In this document: piece after piece, positions 1 through 7,953 of the stretch
Layout of the letters: each line of letters starts with the position of its first letter
Numbering within the stretch: position 1 is the stretch's first letter
From: JBDTNQ01 sp039933635
Lineage (GTDB): Bacteria; Acidobacteriota; Vicinamibacteria; Vicinamibacterales; SCN-69-37
Length of the DNA stretch: 64,000 nt
Assembly (NCBI GenBank): GCA_039933635.1
Contig: JBDTNQ010000006.1
Location: forward strand, 25,375-89,374
Direction of reading: 5' to 3'
Made by a program: the position numbers and the translations under genes
The notes under the pieces: model-generated
Database searches by the model: none
What the model saw: the letters and a program-made list of their open reading frames with translations, nothing else
What the model was told of the DNA's origin: nothing

Positions 1-1776
1 CAGCCCGCGCGATACCGCCTTCTGCAATTCATCCACGTAGGCGGGCGCCGTGAACCACTGATAGTTGTGCGCGGCGTAGAGGACGTCGTACTTGCCGTCC
101 GTTGCCGCGCGCCAGGCCGTAAGCGCATCCGCGAACGTCTTTAGCGATGTTCGCAGAATCAGGCCGGCGTCCGGCCCTTGCGTGCCAAGCGCATCGCCCC
201 CGAACAACACTCGATTGGACGCGTCGAGCAACGTGATGCCCGTCGTCGAATGACCCACGAGCGCGTGAACCTCGAGCCTCAGGGGCCGCCCAGCGCGGTC
301 GGTTCCGAGGTCGAGGCGGTCGCCGCTGCTGACGTACCTGACGTTCGTGACGGACGTGGGCACGGTCATGCCCTTCGGCCAATACACCGGCGTGTTCGCG
401 AACTGTGAGACTCCGCCGAGCTGACCTTCGTCGTCGCTCGTCACGACCACCTCGAGCGGTGTGCGGCCGGCGAGGTTCCTGACGAATGCCGCGATCCCCG
501 GCGTGCCAGTGCCCGTGCCGATCAGGAGCGCCTTCGTGGATCCCACGACCAGGAACAGTGACTGATTTCCGTAATCCCGAATCAGGTAGATGACACTCCT
601 GATGCCATCCACCGCCGCGTAGCGGCCGTTCGCCGCCGTCGGCGCCGATGGCCCAGGAATGGCGATCGCGTGGTATTTGGTCTTGTCGCCCGTGCCGGCA
701 AGCACGCCACCGGGATAGAGGTTGGCGAACGTGTAGACGACGCCCGCGGAGTCGATGGTGGCGATGGCTGCGTTGCGGCCCACGCTGCGGTACGGTTCTC
801 CCACAACGGTGCCGTCGAGAATGGCATCGGCGACGCGCGCCTGATCGTCGACGTAGCTCTTGTCGAGCGGGCGACCGTTGATCGGCGGCTTTCCGCGGGC
901 GCCCTGTTTGATCTGGTAAAAGTGGGCCGGGAGCACGTCCACGCGGTCGAACGGTCGCAGGACGTCCCGCAGGTGGTGCACGGCCTGCGCGTACTGCGTC
1001 GCGAGGCCGAAGTGGGCCCACACATACGCGGAGCCGATCGCGTCCCCGGTGGCGATCATCCGGTTCTCACGATCGAAGTAGCCCGTGGAGCCAGGCGTGT
1101 GGCAGTGGATATCGATCGCGACGAGCACGCGACCACCGAGATCGATCTGCGACGCGGCCTGTCCCGATCCGTGTGTGGTCGAACCGCCGCCTTCCCGAAT
1201 CGGCGCGTAATTGGCCGGCGCGTTGGTGCGGGGCCAGTCGAGGTCCGGATAGTACACGGTCCGATCGCTCATCAGGCCGTTCTTGCCGGTATGGTCGCCG
1301 TGGCTGTGGGTGTTGGCGACGACGAAGTCCACGGATGTGCCACGGACGCTACCGTCGTTGTTGTGGCTCAGCAGATGACGCACGACCGTCTTCAGGTCGT
1401 TCGTGCCGGGGATGTCCGCCGTGTTCTGCGCGGTGTCCACCAGCAATGCACGCTCGGCTCCCTCGAACAAATACATGGTCGAGCCCTGCGACGTCGCGCC
1501 GCCCGCGTTGGGCAGGTAGTCCTCGATGCGCCAGGTGCGTTGGCCCCGCGCGTTGGTCGCGAGCAGGTAGGCGGTGTAGGCGCCCCACGGATTTTCGGTC
1601 GCGAAACCGGTGCCCTTGGCCATCCCGTCGTCGGTGAACACTTCCGGCAGAAACCCTGGAACGAGCCGGTTGTATTCGACGACGGGAGGGCTCTGGGCGA
1701 TCAGCCGGGCGGCGGACGGTGCCATGCCGACCACTACGGTGAGCGCAAGGAGAAGAATCGGGCCGGGTCTCCGCAT
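1..1776 (-). CDS. Exported MBL-fold metallo-hydrolase, two lactamase-like halves (C-terminus beyond window)
   Basis: Open minus-strand frame of 592 codons from an ATG at 1776 to the window edge with no stop, so the gene is partial. Residues 1-28 look like a Sec signal peptide ending near an Ala-Gln. The first half carries the metallo-beta-lactamase signature H157-S-H159-G-D161-H162 and a later CHTPGS segment, which would bind two metals. The second half repeats the fold with VGHST and FGGDALGT segments but lacks a full HxHxDH, so it is probably a degenerate second lactamase domain. Substrate unknown. It is divergent from the exported protein starting at 1862. Family assignment is firm; specific reaction is not. 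Confidence 0.8.
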   Translation of the reverse strand, partial: MRRPGPILLLALTVVVGMAPSAARLIAQSPPVVEYNRLVPGFLPEVFTDDGMAKGTGFATENPWGAYTAYLLATNARGQRTWRIEDYLPNAGGATSQGSTMYLFEGAERALLVDTAQNTADIPGTNDLKTVVRHLLSHNNDGSVRGTSVDFVVANTHSHGDHTGKNGLMSDRTVYYPDLDWPRTNAPANYAPIREGGGSTTHGSGQAASQIDLGGRVLVAIDIHCHTPGSTGYFDRENRMIATGDAIGSAYVWAHFGLATQYAQAVHHLRDVLRPFDRVDVLPAHFYQIKQGARGKPPINGRPLDKSYVDDQARVADAILDGTVVGEPYRSVGRNAAIATIDSAGVVYTFANLYPGGVLAGTGDKTKYHAIAIPGPSAPTAANGRYAAVDGIRSVIYLIRDYGNQSLFLVVGSTKALLIGTGTGTPGIAAFVRNLAGRTPLEVVVTSDDEGQLGGVSQFANTPVYWPKGMTVPTSVTNVRYVSSGDRLDLGTDRAGRPLRLEVHALVGHSTTGITLLDASNRVLFGGDALGTQGPDAGLILRTSLKTFADALTAWRAATDGKYDVLYAAHNYQWFTAPAYVDELQKAVSRGL

Positions 1777-1861
1777 GACGAAGAGAGTGTAGACCACGCG
1801 GCTGGCCGCGCTCGACCCACACGTGAGAGACTGGACAGCCCCCGCTCCCTTGGGAGATTGA

Positions 1862-3076
1862 ATGAAAGCTGCACTGATATCGACGCTGTGTTTCGCCGTT
1901 GTGGCCCTGTCCACGCTATCGGCTCAGGCACCTGCCGTGTTGGCGCCGGCGGACTTCACCTACCAGGGCTTTCGCGAGGTGCGGTTCGACAGCCTCACGT
2001 CGTACATGCGGGGCCTGTCGCACCGGATGATTAACGGGGACCTGCGCTTTCTCTCGCTGACTCACACCGGTGTTCTGCGAGAGTTTTCAATTGCCGGCGT
2101 GCCACTCGGCGGTCTCGTGTCGACGGTCACCGCGTCGTGGAAGATTCCGGGCGCCAAGGATCACAGCGGCATCTGGTTCAATCAGGCCACCAATCGTCTC
2201 TGGATCACATCGTCCACTGACTACACCGCCGACACGAATCCTGCCCACATCACGATGATGACCTTGGGACCGGACGGAACCGTGAGCAACGTCAAGACGG
2301 TCAAGCTGGCTGGCGTGAACGAGAAGCGCGTGTATGGCGGTTGCCAGCCGTCGCCGCTGCCGCAGTTTTATGCCGTGTGCGGGTGGGGGGGGTACACATC
2401 ACTCGTGAATCAGGGCGGCGGCGCGGCGATGGGACCCTTCATGGTCGGCATTGCGGATCCTGACCTCGCTGCTGACGGCGCCACGATCCCGGCAAAGCGC
2501 CTGCTCGACACGCCCGGTGACGCGAGAGGACTTCGGAAGACGACGCCCCTCAATTACTTCGATGGTGGCGACGCCGACACGCGAGGCACTCGGCGGGAAA
2601 ATCCGCAGACGCCCCCGACACTGCCGCCCTACAAGGGGGCCGGGTGGTTGTCGCCAGACTCGAAAGGATTGAACTGGTTCGTGTGGGGCGACAGCTACTA
2701 CAACAACGCCGCGTACATTCAGACGCCCGCCAAGCGAGGGTTCGTCGCGATCGCGGCGCTCTGCCAGGGCAAGTGCTGGTATCAGACCTCGACGCTGCAC
2801 TTCGACGGTCGAACGCAGGAACTTCACATCTGGGATCCGTCGCGACTCACGGCCGGTCTGCTGACGCGACCGGACGCCATGTCGGAACTGGTGCTGCCGC
2901 GTGGCATCAAGGGCTCGTGGGACGGCAATGTGCCGATGGCGAACATCTCCGGCGTCACCTATGTGCGCGAGACCGGCACCCTCTACGCCGTGGGCTACCC
3001 GCTTGGTGCACCGCGGAACGGGCCCGACGGTGAATGGGACACAGGTCGTCTCTACAGCATCGCTGTCGCGCAATAG
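1862..3076 (+). CDS. Exported protein of unknown function, propeller-like
   Basis: 404 residues with an N-terminal signal peptide (about residues 1-22, hydrophobic core then S-A-Q-A). GGGAGA lies about 5 nt before the ATG and supports this start. The mature part is rich in Gly, Trp and aromatic residues with repeated short strands (e.g. GIWFNQATNRLWITSS), resembling a beta-propeller, but no repeat signature is clear enough to name a family. It contains a few Cys residues (C160, C172 region and a CQGKCW stretch) that could form disulfides outside the cytoplasm. No partner gene is obvious: the next gene encodes a ribonuclease. Function not recognised. Confidence 0.75.
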   Translation: MKAALISTLCFAVVALSTLSAQAPAVLAPADFTYQGFREVRFDSLTSYMRGLSHRMINGDLRFLSLTHTGVLREFSIAGVPLGGLVSTVTASWKIPGAKDHSGIWFNQATNRLWITSSTDYTADTNPAHITMMTLGPDGTVSNVKTVKLAGVNEKRVYGGCQPSPLPQFYAVCGWGGYTSLVNQGGGAAMGPFMVGIADPDLAADGATIPAKRLLDTPGDARGLRKTTPLNYFDGGDADTRGTRRENPQTPPTLPPYKGAGWLSPDSKGLNWFVWGDSYYNNAAYIQTPAKRGFVAIAALCQGKCWYQTSTLHFDGRTQELHIWDPSRLTAGLLTRPDAMSELVLPRGIKGSWDGNVPMANISGVTYVRETGTLYAVGYPLGAPRNGPDGEWDTGRLYSIAVAQ

Positions 3077-3112
3077 CACTCGCGTTTCCCGCGTCCACGC
3101 CGCACTCGACTT

Positions 3113-4582
3113 ATGTCAGAACCTTCGTCAGGCTCCGCCCGCGCTCGTCTCCGTTCGATTGCCCGCCGTGCGATGGTCGATCGCGGCCTCGAGCCTGACT
3201 TTCCACCAGCGGCGTCGGCGCAGGCGGCCGCTGCCAGCGAGCATCCGGCGCTCGGTGACGGCGTGAAGGACATGCGGGATCTGCTCTGGTGTTCGATCGA
3301 CAACGACGACTCGCGCGATCTCGATCAGTTGACGGCGGCTGACGAACTGCCTGGCGGGGACGTCCGGGTGCTCGTGGCTGTGGCGGACGTGGACGGGGTT
3401 GCGCTCAAGGATTCGCCGATCGACGCGCACGCGCGCCTGAACACCACATCGGTGTACACGCCGGCGCAGATCTTTCCCATGCTGCCGGAACGGCTCTCGA
3501 CCGACCTGACGTCCCTCGTCGCCAGCGAGGACCGCGCCGCCATGGTTGTCGAGATGCGCACCGGTGCCGATGGAATCGTTCGTGAGTCGACGATCTTTCG
3601 CGCCGTTGTTCGCAATCGCGCGAAGTTGGCCTACAACAGCGTGGCCGCATGGCTCGAGGGAAGGGCGCCCGCGCCTGAACCGCTGGCCGCCGTGCCCGGA
3701 CTGGACGCGTGCTTGCGCCTGCAGGATCGCATCGCCACGGCCATGCGAAGCGAGCGGCAGGTTCGCGGCGCGCTCACCCTGGCCTCGACTGAAACCCATG
3801 CGGTCTTCGATGGCGACACGCTGACGCGGATGGAGCCCGACGAGAAGAACCGCGCCAAGTCTCTCATCGAAGATTTCATGATCGCGGCCAACGGTACGGC
3901 TGCAGCGTTTCTGGCCACTCGTGGCTTTTCGTCGATGCGCCGGGTGCTGCGCGCACCCAGACGATGGGATCGGCTCATCGCACTCGCGCGTGAACTCGGC
4001 GTCTCCTTGCCCCCGATGCCCGATGCGCCCGCTCTCGATCACTTTCTGCGCGCGCGACGTGAAGCCGATCCGGACGGCTTCCCTGACTTGTCCCTGTCGG
4101 TCGTCAAAATGCTGGGTTCTGGTGAGTACGCCCTCGTGCGCGCGGGCGGAGCCGTGGACGGGCACTTCGGACTCGCTGTTCGTGACTACGCGCACTCGAC
4201 CGCTCCAAATCGTCGATTTCCCGATCTGATCACACAGCGCCTGTTGAAGGCCGCCATCGCCGGGCAGCCGTCGCCGTACCCGGACGATGAGCTGGAGTTG
4301 CTCGCGAGACATTGCACGGCGCAGGAAGACGCCGCGGATAAGGTCGAACGCCAGGTTCGGAAATCAGCAGCGGCGCTCTTGCTCTCCGGGCGCACAGGCG
4401 ATCGATTCGACGGCGTCGTGACGGGCGTGTCTGACAAGGGCACCTACGTGCGAGTTTTCCAGCCGCCGGTCGAAGGTCGAGTGGTACGGGGCGAGGCGGG
4501 TCTGGATGTGGGCGAACGCGTTCGCGTGACCCTGCTGGCCACGGACGTCGATCGCGGCTTCATCGATTTCGCGCGAGCCTGA
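3113..4582 (+). CDS. RNB-domain ribonuclease (RNase II/R family)
   Basis: 489 residues. The RNB catalytic motif is at residues 61-72 (SIDNDDSRDLDQ): D63, D69 and D71 match the metal-binding Asp residues of RNase II, while the fourth position is Gln, as commonly seen in short RNB proteins with a DLDQ motif. The chain then follows the RNB fold (LVAVADVD, MLPERLSTDLTSL, YAHSTAPNRRFPDL). A small S1-like beta domain lies at the C-terminus (about 430-489); the N-terminal cold-shock domains of RNase II/R are missing. Expected role: processive 3'-to-5' degradation of RNA in the cytoplasm. It stands alone on its strand, 45 nt before the small Cys-rich gene. Assignment confident; exact substrate unknown. 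Confidence 0.9.
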   Translation: MSEPSSGSARARLRSIARRAMVDRGLEPDFPPAASAQAAAASEHPALGDGVKDMRDLLWCSIDNDDSRDLDQLTAADELPGGDVRVLVAVADVDGVALKDSPIDAHARLNTTSVYTPAQIFPMLPERLSTDLTSLVASEDRAAMVVEMRTGADGIVRESTIFRAVVRNRAKLAYNSVAAWLEGRAPAPEPLAAVPGLDACLRLQDRIATAMRSERQVRGALTLASTETHAVFDGDTLTRMEPDEKNRAKSLIEDFMIAANGTAAAFLATRGFSSMRRVLRAPRRWDRLIALARELGVSLPPMPDAPALDHFLRARREADPDGFPDLSLSVVKMLGSGEYALVRAGGAVDGHFGLAVRDYAHSTAPNRRFPDLITQRLLKAAIAGQPSPYPDDELELLARHCTAQEDAADKVERQVRKSAAALLLSGRTGDRFDGVVTGVSDKGTYVRVFQPPVEGRVVRGEAGLDVGERVRVTLLATDVDRGFIDFARA

Positions 4583-4627
4583 TCTTCCCTGGAACGCTCT
4601 TTGCTGCTCCTCCGCTGGAGGAAACAA

Positions 4628-4858
4628 ATGGCCCAATCTGATTCCGAATGGGGACTGTGTAAGGACTGTAAGTGGTGGCAGATCGAGCCAGGTGCGGATA
4701 TCGAGGATCACACCTGCGGTCTTTGCATCGACGAGGATTTGCAGCCCTACCGGCTCCGCGTGTCCGGCGACAGCGGTTGTAACCACTTCATGGCTGGCGA
4801 ACCGGCCCGGGCGAAGGGGTCCGGCAGCGCGCCGCCCACGGCCGATCCCGTCCGCTGA
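4628..4858 (+). CDS. Small cysteine-rich protein, possible zinc ribbon
   Basis: 76 residues. The ATG at 4628 is preceded by GGAGG with 6-7 nt spacing, which is why an upstream in-frame start was not used. Two CxxC pairs are visible (CKDC near residue 9 and CGLC near residue 30), plus a fifth Cys in GCNHF near residue 53. This spacing suggests a four-Cys zinc or iron site. The rest is acidic with a Pro/Ala-rich tail. No known family recognised. It follows the RNB ribonuclease by 45 nt and may be co-transcribed with it, and it converges on the cytochrome c gene that ends right next to its stop. Confidence 0.65.
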   Translation: MAQSDSEWGLCKDCKWWQIEPGADIEDHTCGLCIDEDLQPYRLRVSGDSGCNHFMAGEPARAKGSGSAPPTADPVR

Positions 4859-5296
4859 CTACTTCGCTGTCGCGGTTTTCGCTCGAGCGGTCTTAACGTC
4901 CGCGTCGAGGACGACGCCGTAGCTGTTGTTCCACGCGTTGCGCACGAAGGTCGCGGCGGCCGCGATCTCGTGGTCGCTCAGCGCCTTGCCGAACGGGTCC
5001 ATGCCGTTGTCCGGCGAGCCTTCGATGATCTGCTTCAGGACGTGGTCCTTGTTTCCGAGATTCGTGTTGCCATCCAGCGACGGTCCAGCGCCATCGCCGG
5101 TGCCATCGGCGCCATGACAGGACGCGCAATCCCGCGTGTAGAGTTCCTGTCCTTCGCCCTTGAGCGTGGCAAGTTGATCGCTGGATGATGCCGCCTCCTG
5201 GGCGCGGATCGGCGGGCGACCCGTCACGACGAACAGGAGGAACATCGAGAGGCCGGCGGCAGGCGCCGCCTTGAGTGTGAAAAAGCGCACGTGCAA
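4859..5296 (-). CDS. Mono-haem c-type cytochrome of the GMC dehydrogenase operon
   Basis: 145 residues with a hydrophobic export signal (about 10-33), then a single haem c motif CASCHG (C57-H61 region) and a likely axial Met in NGMDPFGKALSDHE. This is a periplasmic electron carrier. It is the last gene of a minus-strand operon, 8 nt after subunit 3 and downstream of the GMC flavoprotein, so it probably accepts electrons from that dehydrogenase. The start is TTG at 5296 or GTG at 5290; neither has a clear ribosome site, so translation is probably coupled to the gene before it. Family certain, partner inferred from context. Confidence 0.88.
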   Translation of the reverse strand: MHVRFFTLKAAPAAGLSMFLLFVVTGRPPIRAQEAASSSDQLATLKGEGQELYTRDCASCHGADGTGDGAGPSLDGNTNLGNKDHVLKQIIEGSPDNGMDPFGKALSDHEIAAAATFVRNAWNNSYGVVLDADVKTARAKTATAK

Positions 5297-5304
5297 TCTG
5301 TGTG

Positions 5305-5898
5305 TTATTTGAAGGGACTCCGGCTGATGACGTAGTCCACCGATTCCTGAGGGACGATGAACTGCGGCAGCGGCGGCCGTCCTCCTGGGATCACATCACG
5401 TATGCCGGGCTCGCTGGTATAGAAACCGTCGACGGTCATCCGACGGGCGAGCACGAAGAACTCGATGCCCGGATTGAGCTCCGGTGACGCGTTCTTCTTG
5501 AAGGCGACGAGATCGAGCAGCGCCTGCTGCTGTGCAGGCGGTGCGCTCGCGAAGTCGCCGCCGGTCCGCGAGGTCATCGTCGCGTCGAGCCAGCCGAGAC
5601 CTGTGACGTACGTGGCCTTCAGCTGATCGTTCACGGCAAGGAGTGAGTCGATCCAGGGCGCCACGCGTGAGTCGAGCGCGCCAGGCCTGCCGCCCTCGAC
5701 GGGAACGATCAAGTCGACGAGGCGCTCCAACGCGCGAAACTGCGCGGGCGACAACGCCCTCGGCGCGTAGACGCCACCGGCCATTGTCTGGCTGACGAAT
5801 GCATGCGCCTCGCCGGCCAGGGCGTAGTCGATCGCCGCAGCACCGGCGAAGGCCGTCGCCAGGCGCGTGAGTGCGGCACGTCGGGTGAGCTTAGACAT
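5305..5898 (-). CDS. Gluconate 2-dehydrogenase subunit 3-like protein with Tat signal
   Basis: 197 residues. The N-terminus TRRAALTRLATAFAGAAA is a twin-arginine signal with hydrophobic core and an A-H-A cleavage-type end. The body (SPAQFRALERLVDLIVP, then LGWLDATM and QQALLDLVAFKK) matches the small subunit of gluconate-2-dehydrogenase-type complexes. AGGAAGGG precedes the ATG, which lies inside the last codons of the GMC gene (8-nt overlap), indicating translational coupling. Because the flavoprotein has no export signal of its own, this subunit is inferred to carry it through the Tat system to the periplasm, as known for this enzyme family. Confidence 0.85.
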   Translation of the reverse strand: MSKLTRRAALTRLATAFAGAAAIDYALAGEAHAFVSQTMAGGVYAPRALSPAQFRALERLVDLIVPVEGGRPGALDSRVAPWIDSLLAVNDQLKATYVTGLGWLDATMTSRTGGDFASAPPAQQQALLDLVAFKKNASPELNPGIEFFVLARRMTVDGFYTSEPGIRDVIPGGRPPLPQFIVPQESVDYVISRSPFK

Positions 5899-7741
5899 TG
5901 CCCTTCCTCATTTCTTCGGCGAGGTATTCCGCGGTACGCCATGCGAGGGCGATGATCGTGTGTGTAGGGTTCTTGTCGGCGTGGCTCGCGAACGGACCGC
6001 CATCGGCGGAGAACACGTTGGGTGCGTCGTGCACCTGACAGAAACTGTTGACCACGCTGTTGTCGGCTCTTGTGCCCATGCGCACGCAACCGACCTCATG
6101 GATGATGCCGCCGCCTGCGCCCAACTGCGGACGGTTGTCCGCTGGCGGGGCAGGATCCGCCGGTGCCTGAGGCGCCGCGGCCGCGGCAGGCGTTCCCGAT
6201 GCGCCAGGCCCGCCTCCCGGCCCCGCGCCGCGTCCTGCTGGTGGACCACCGGCGCGCCCTCCTGGACCACCGCCGCGCGCCGCGGGCGCGTTGATCGTGC
6301 CGCCGAGCGTTTCCAGGATCTCGGTGAAGCTCTCGCGCATGTACCGCGCTTGATTGAGTTCGTAGTCGCTCCACTTCCAGTGGAAGCGCAGCACCGGAAT
6401 GCCCCACTTGTCCTTGGTGCCGTCGGGATCGATCTCTGCGTAGCAGTTCTCGTTGGGCACGCACGAGCCGCGTCCGCTGAAGCTGATGTTCGTGCCCATG
6501 CCGTAGGCATCACGAATCGCCTGCTTCATGGGCAGGCCGTAGCCCTCGCTCTGATTGTAGGCCGCCGCGCCGAAGCCCAGGCTGGGTACCGCGAATCCAC
6601 CACCGCCGACCTCGACGTGGAAGCCGAGCGGGAAATCGAGCTTGCTGTGGTCGGTGTGCCACCACGGGATGTAGAGGTGCGCGCCGTAACCCTGCGACGA
6701 AAATGGCGCGGCGCCCCGCATGTAGGGGACTGTGGCTGATAATCCGAATCCCACCGTGTCGGTGAGGTATTTGCCGACGATGCCTCCCGAGTTGCCGATG
6801 CCTTGGGGATGCCGCGCCGATTTCGAGTTCAGAAGCAGACGCGCCGATTCCGGCGCGGCGGCTGACAAGATCACCGTCCGACAGCGGACCTGGCGTTCTT
6901 CACCGGTGGCCTTGTCGATGTACGACACGGCCGTGACCTTGCCGGACGCGTCGGTGACCAGTTCGCGCGCCATGGAGTTGGCCAGCACCGTCACGCGGCC
7001 TGTTTCCATGGCGGGGAAGATCTGCACGTAGCTCGACGCGTAGTTCGACTTGCCGCGGCACCCGCGGCCGCATTGACCGCAGTAGACACAGGCATCACGG
7101 CCGTTCATGGCGCTCGTGATCACCGCCTGTCGCGAGCTCGTGGCCTTGATGCCGAGCTTCTCGCAGGACCTGTACACGAGATGTTCGTGCGGCTTGAACG
7201 CGGCCGGTGTCTGAAAGATGCCATCCGGCGCGGTGCTGAGACCTTCGGCCTTGCCAGTGACGCCAATCAACCGTTCGGCCTTGTCGTAGTACGGCGCCAG
7301 ATCGGCATAGCTGATCGGCCAGTCGAAGCCGACGCCCTTCATCGAGCGGTTCTTGAAGTCGTAGTGCGAGTACCGCAGCTGGACCCGCGAGTAGTGATTC
7401 GTACGGCCGCCGATGCAACGCGAGCGGCCCCATCGGAACTGACTGCCCGGCGCGACCGTGTACGGCTCGTCGGTCATGCTCGGTGGAAAGACCACACTCG
7501 GCTGCTGAAAGCCCGATCCCGTGTTCGTCGTGTAGAGCTCAGCCGCCGATCCGGCTCCGCGGTGCCAGTCATCGAGCGGACTCGCCAGGTTCTTGAAGTC
7601 GTCCATGGTGACCATGGGCCCGGCCTCCATGAGGAGAACGCGGACGCCCAGATCCGCGAGCACCTTCGTAACCGTGCCGCCGCCGGCCCCCGATCCGATG
7701 ATGACCACGTCGTGGACGGTGGAGCTCGAAATCTGCGCCAT
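5891..7741 (-). CDS. GMC-family FAD oxidoreductase (dehydrogenase large subunit)
   Basis: 616 residues from the ATG at 7741 (GAGGTG about 8 nt upstream favours it over an ATG at 7777). GSGAGGG at 16-22 binds the FAD ADP moiety, and the GMC C-terminal domain ends with NPTHTIIALAWR. C218, C221, C224 and C228 form a CX2CX2CX3C motif, the spacing of a cubane Fe-S site; FAD glucose dehydrogenases of this lineage are known to hold a Fe-S cluster. A Gly/Pro/Ala-rich insert of about 60 residues (DNA 6115-6292) splits the C-terminal domain. Expected role: periplasmic oxidation of an alcohol, sugar or polyol, passing electrons to the operon's cytochrome c. Substrate unknown. Confidence 0.9.
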   Translation of the reverse strand: MAQISSSTVHDVVIIGSGAGGGTVTKVLADLGVRVLLMEAGPMVTMDDFKNLASPLDDWHRGAGSAAELYTTNTGSGFQQPSVVFPPSMTDEPYTVAPGSQFRWGRSRCIGGRTNHYSRVQLRYSHYDFKNRSMKGVGFDWPISYADLAPYYDKAERLIGVTGKAEGLSTAPDGIFQTPAAFKPHEHLVYRSCEKLGIKATSSRQAVITSAMNGRDACVYCGQCGRGCRGKSNYASSYVQIFPAMETGRVTVLANSMARELVTDASGKVTAVSYIDKATGEERQVRCRTVILSAAAPESARLLLNSKSARHPQGIGNSGGIVGKYLTDTVGFGLSATVPYMRGAAPFSSQGYGAHLYIPWWHTDHSKLDFPLGFHVEVGGGGFAVPSLGFGAAAYNQSEGYGLPMKQAIRDAYGMGTNISFSGRGSCVPNENCYAEIDPDGTKDKWGIPVLRFHWKWSDYELNQARYMRESFTEILETLGGTINAPAARGGGPGGRAGGPPAGRGAGPGGGPGASGTPAAAAAPQAPADPAPPADNRPQLGAGGGIIHEVGCVRMGTRADNSVVNSFCQVHDAPNVFSADGGPFASHADKNPTHTIIALAWRTAEYLAEEMRKGNV

Positions 7742-7869
7742 GACAGAACACCTCAGTGACGATGGGGCATCGTACACCTGTCATGCAGGGTGATTGGGAA
7801 GTTCCTGTTGGACACGTGACACATCGTTGGACGAACGTCACATTTCCAGAGGTTGACGTCCAAACTGAG

Positions 7870-7930
7870 GAGACCGGTCTCGCCGACCATCACGAGACCT
7901 GGTCTCTTCAGCCCGGTGCGTGAGACCTGG
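7870..7930. promoter_or_regulatory. Cluster of GAGACC inverted repeats upstream of the GMC operon
   Basis: Two perfect inverted repeats and one half site occur within 61 bp: GAGACCGGTCTC at 7870-7881, GAGACCTGGTCTC at 7894-7906, and GAGACCTGG at 7922-7930. Starts are 24 and 28 bp apart. The cluster lies between the end of the gene at 7954 and the GMC start at 7741, both on the minus strand. It could be a regulator-binding array for the GMC operon, or a stem-loop acting as terminator of the upstream gene (the two full repeats can also pair with each other). The symmetry is seen; the role is inferred. Confidence 0.4.
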
Positions 7931-7953
7931 ACCTTGTCGCGGGAATCAGCGAC

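Noticed and set aside
670..2034. Long plus-strand open frame over the MBL gene
   Set aside because: It is antisense to the continuous MBL frame with its HxHxDH motif; Arg/Val-rich composition is typical of high-GC shadow frames.
6115..6292. Separate collagen-like gene
   Set aside because: The Gly/Pro-rich codons are inside the GMC frame, which continues with the conserved C-terminal motif after it.
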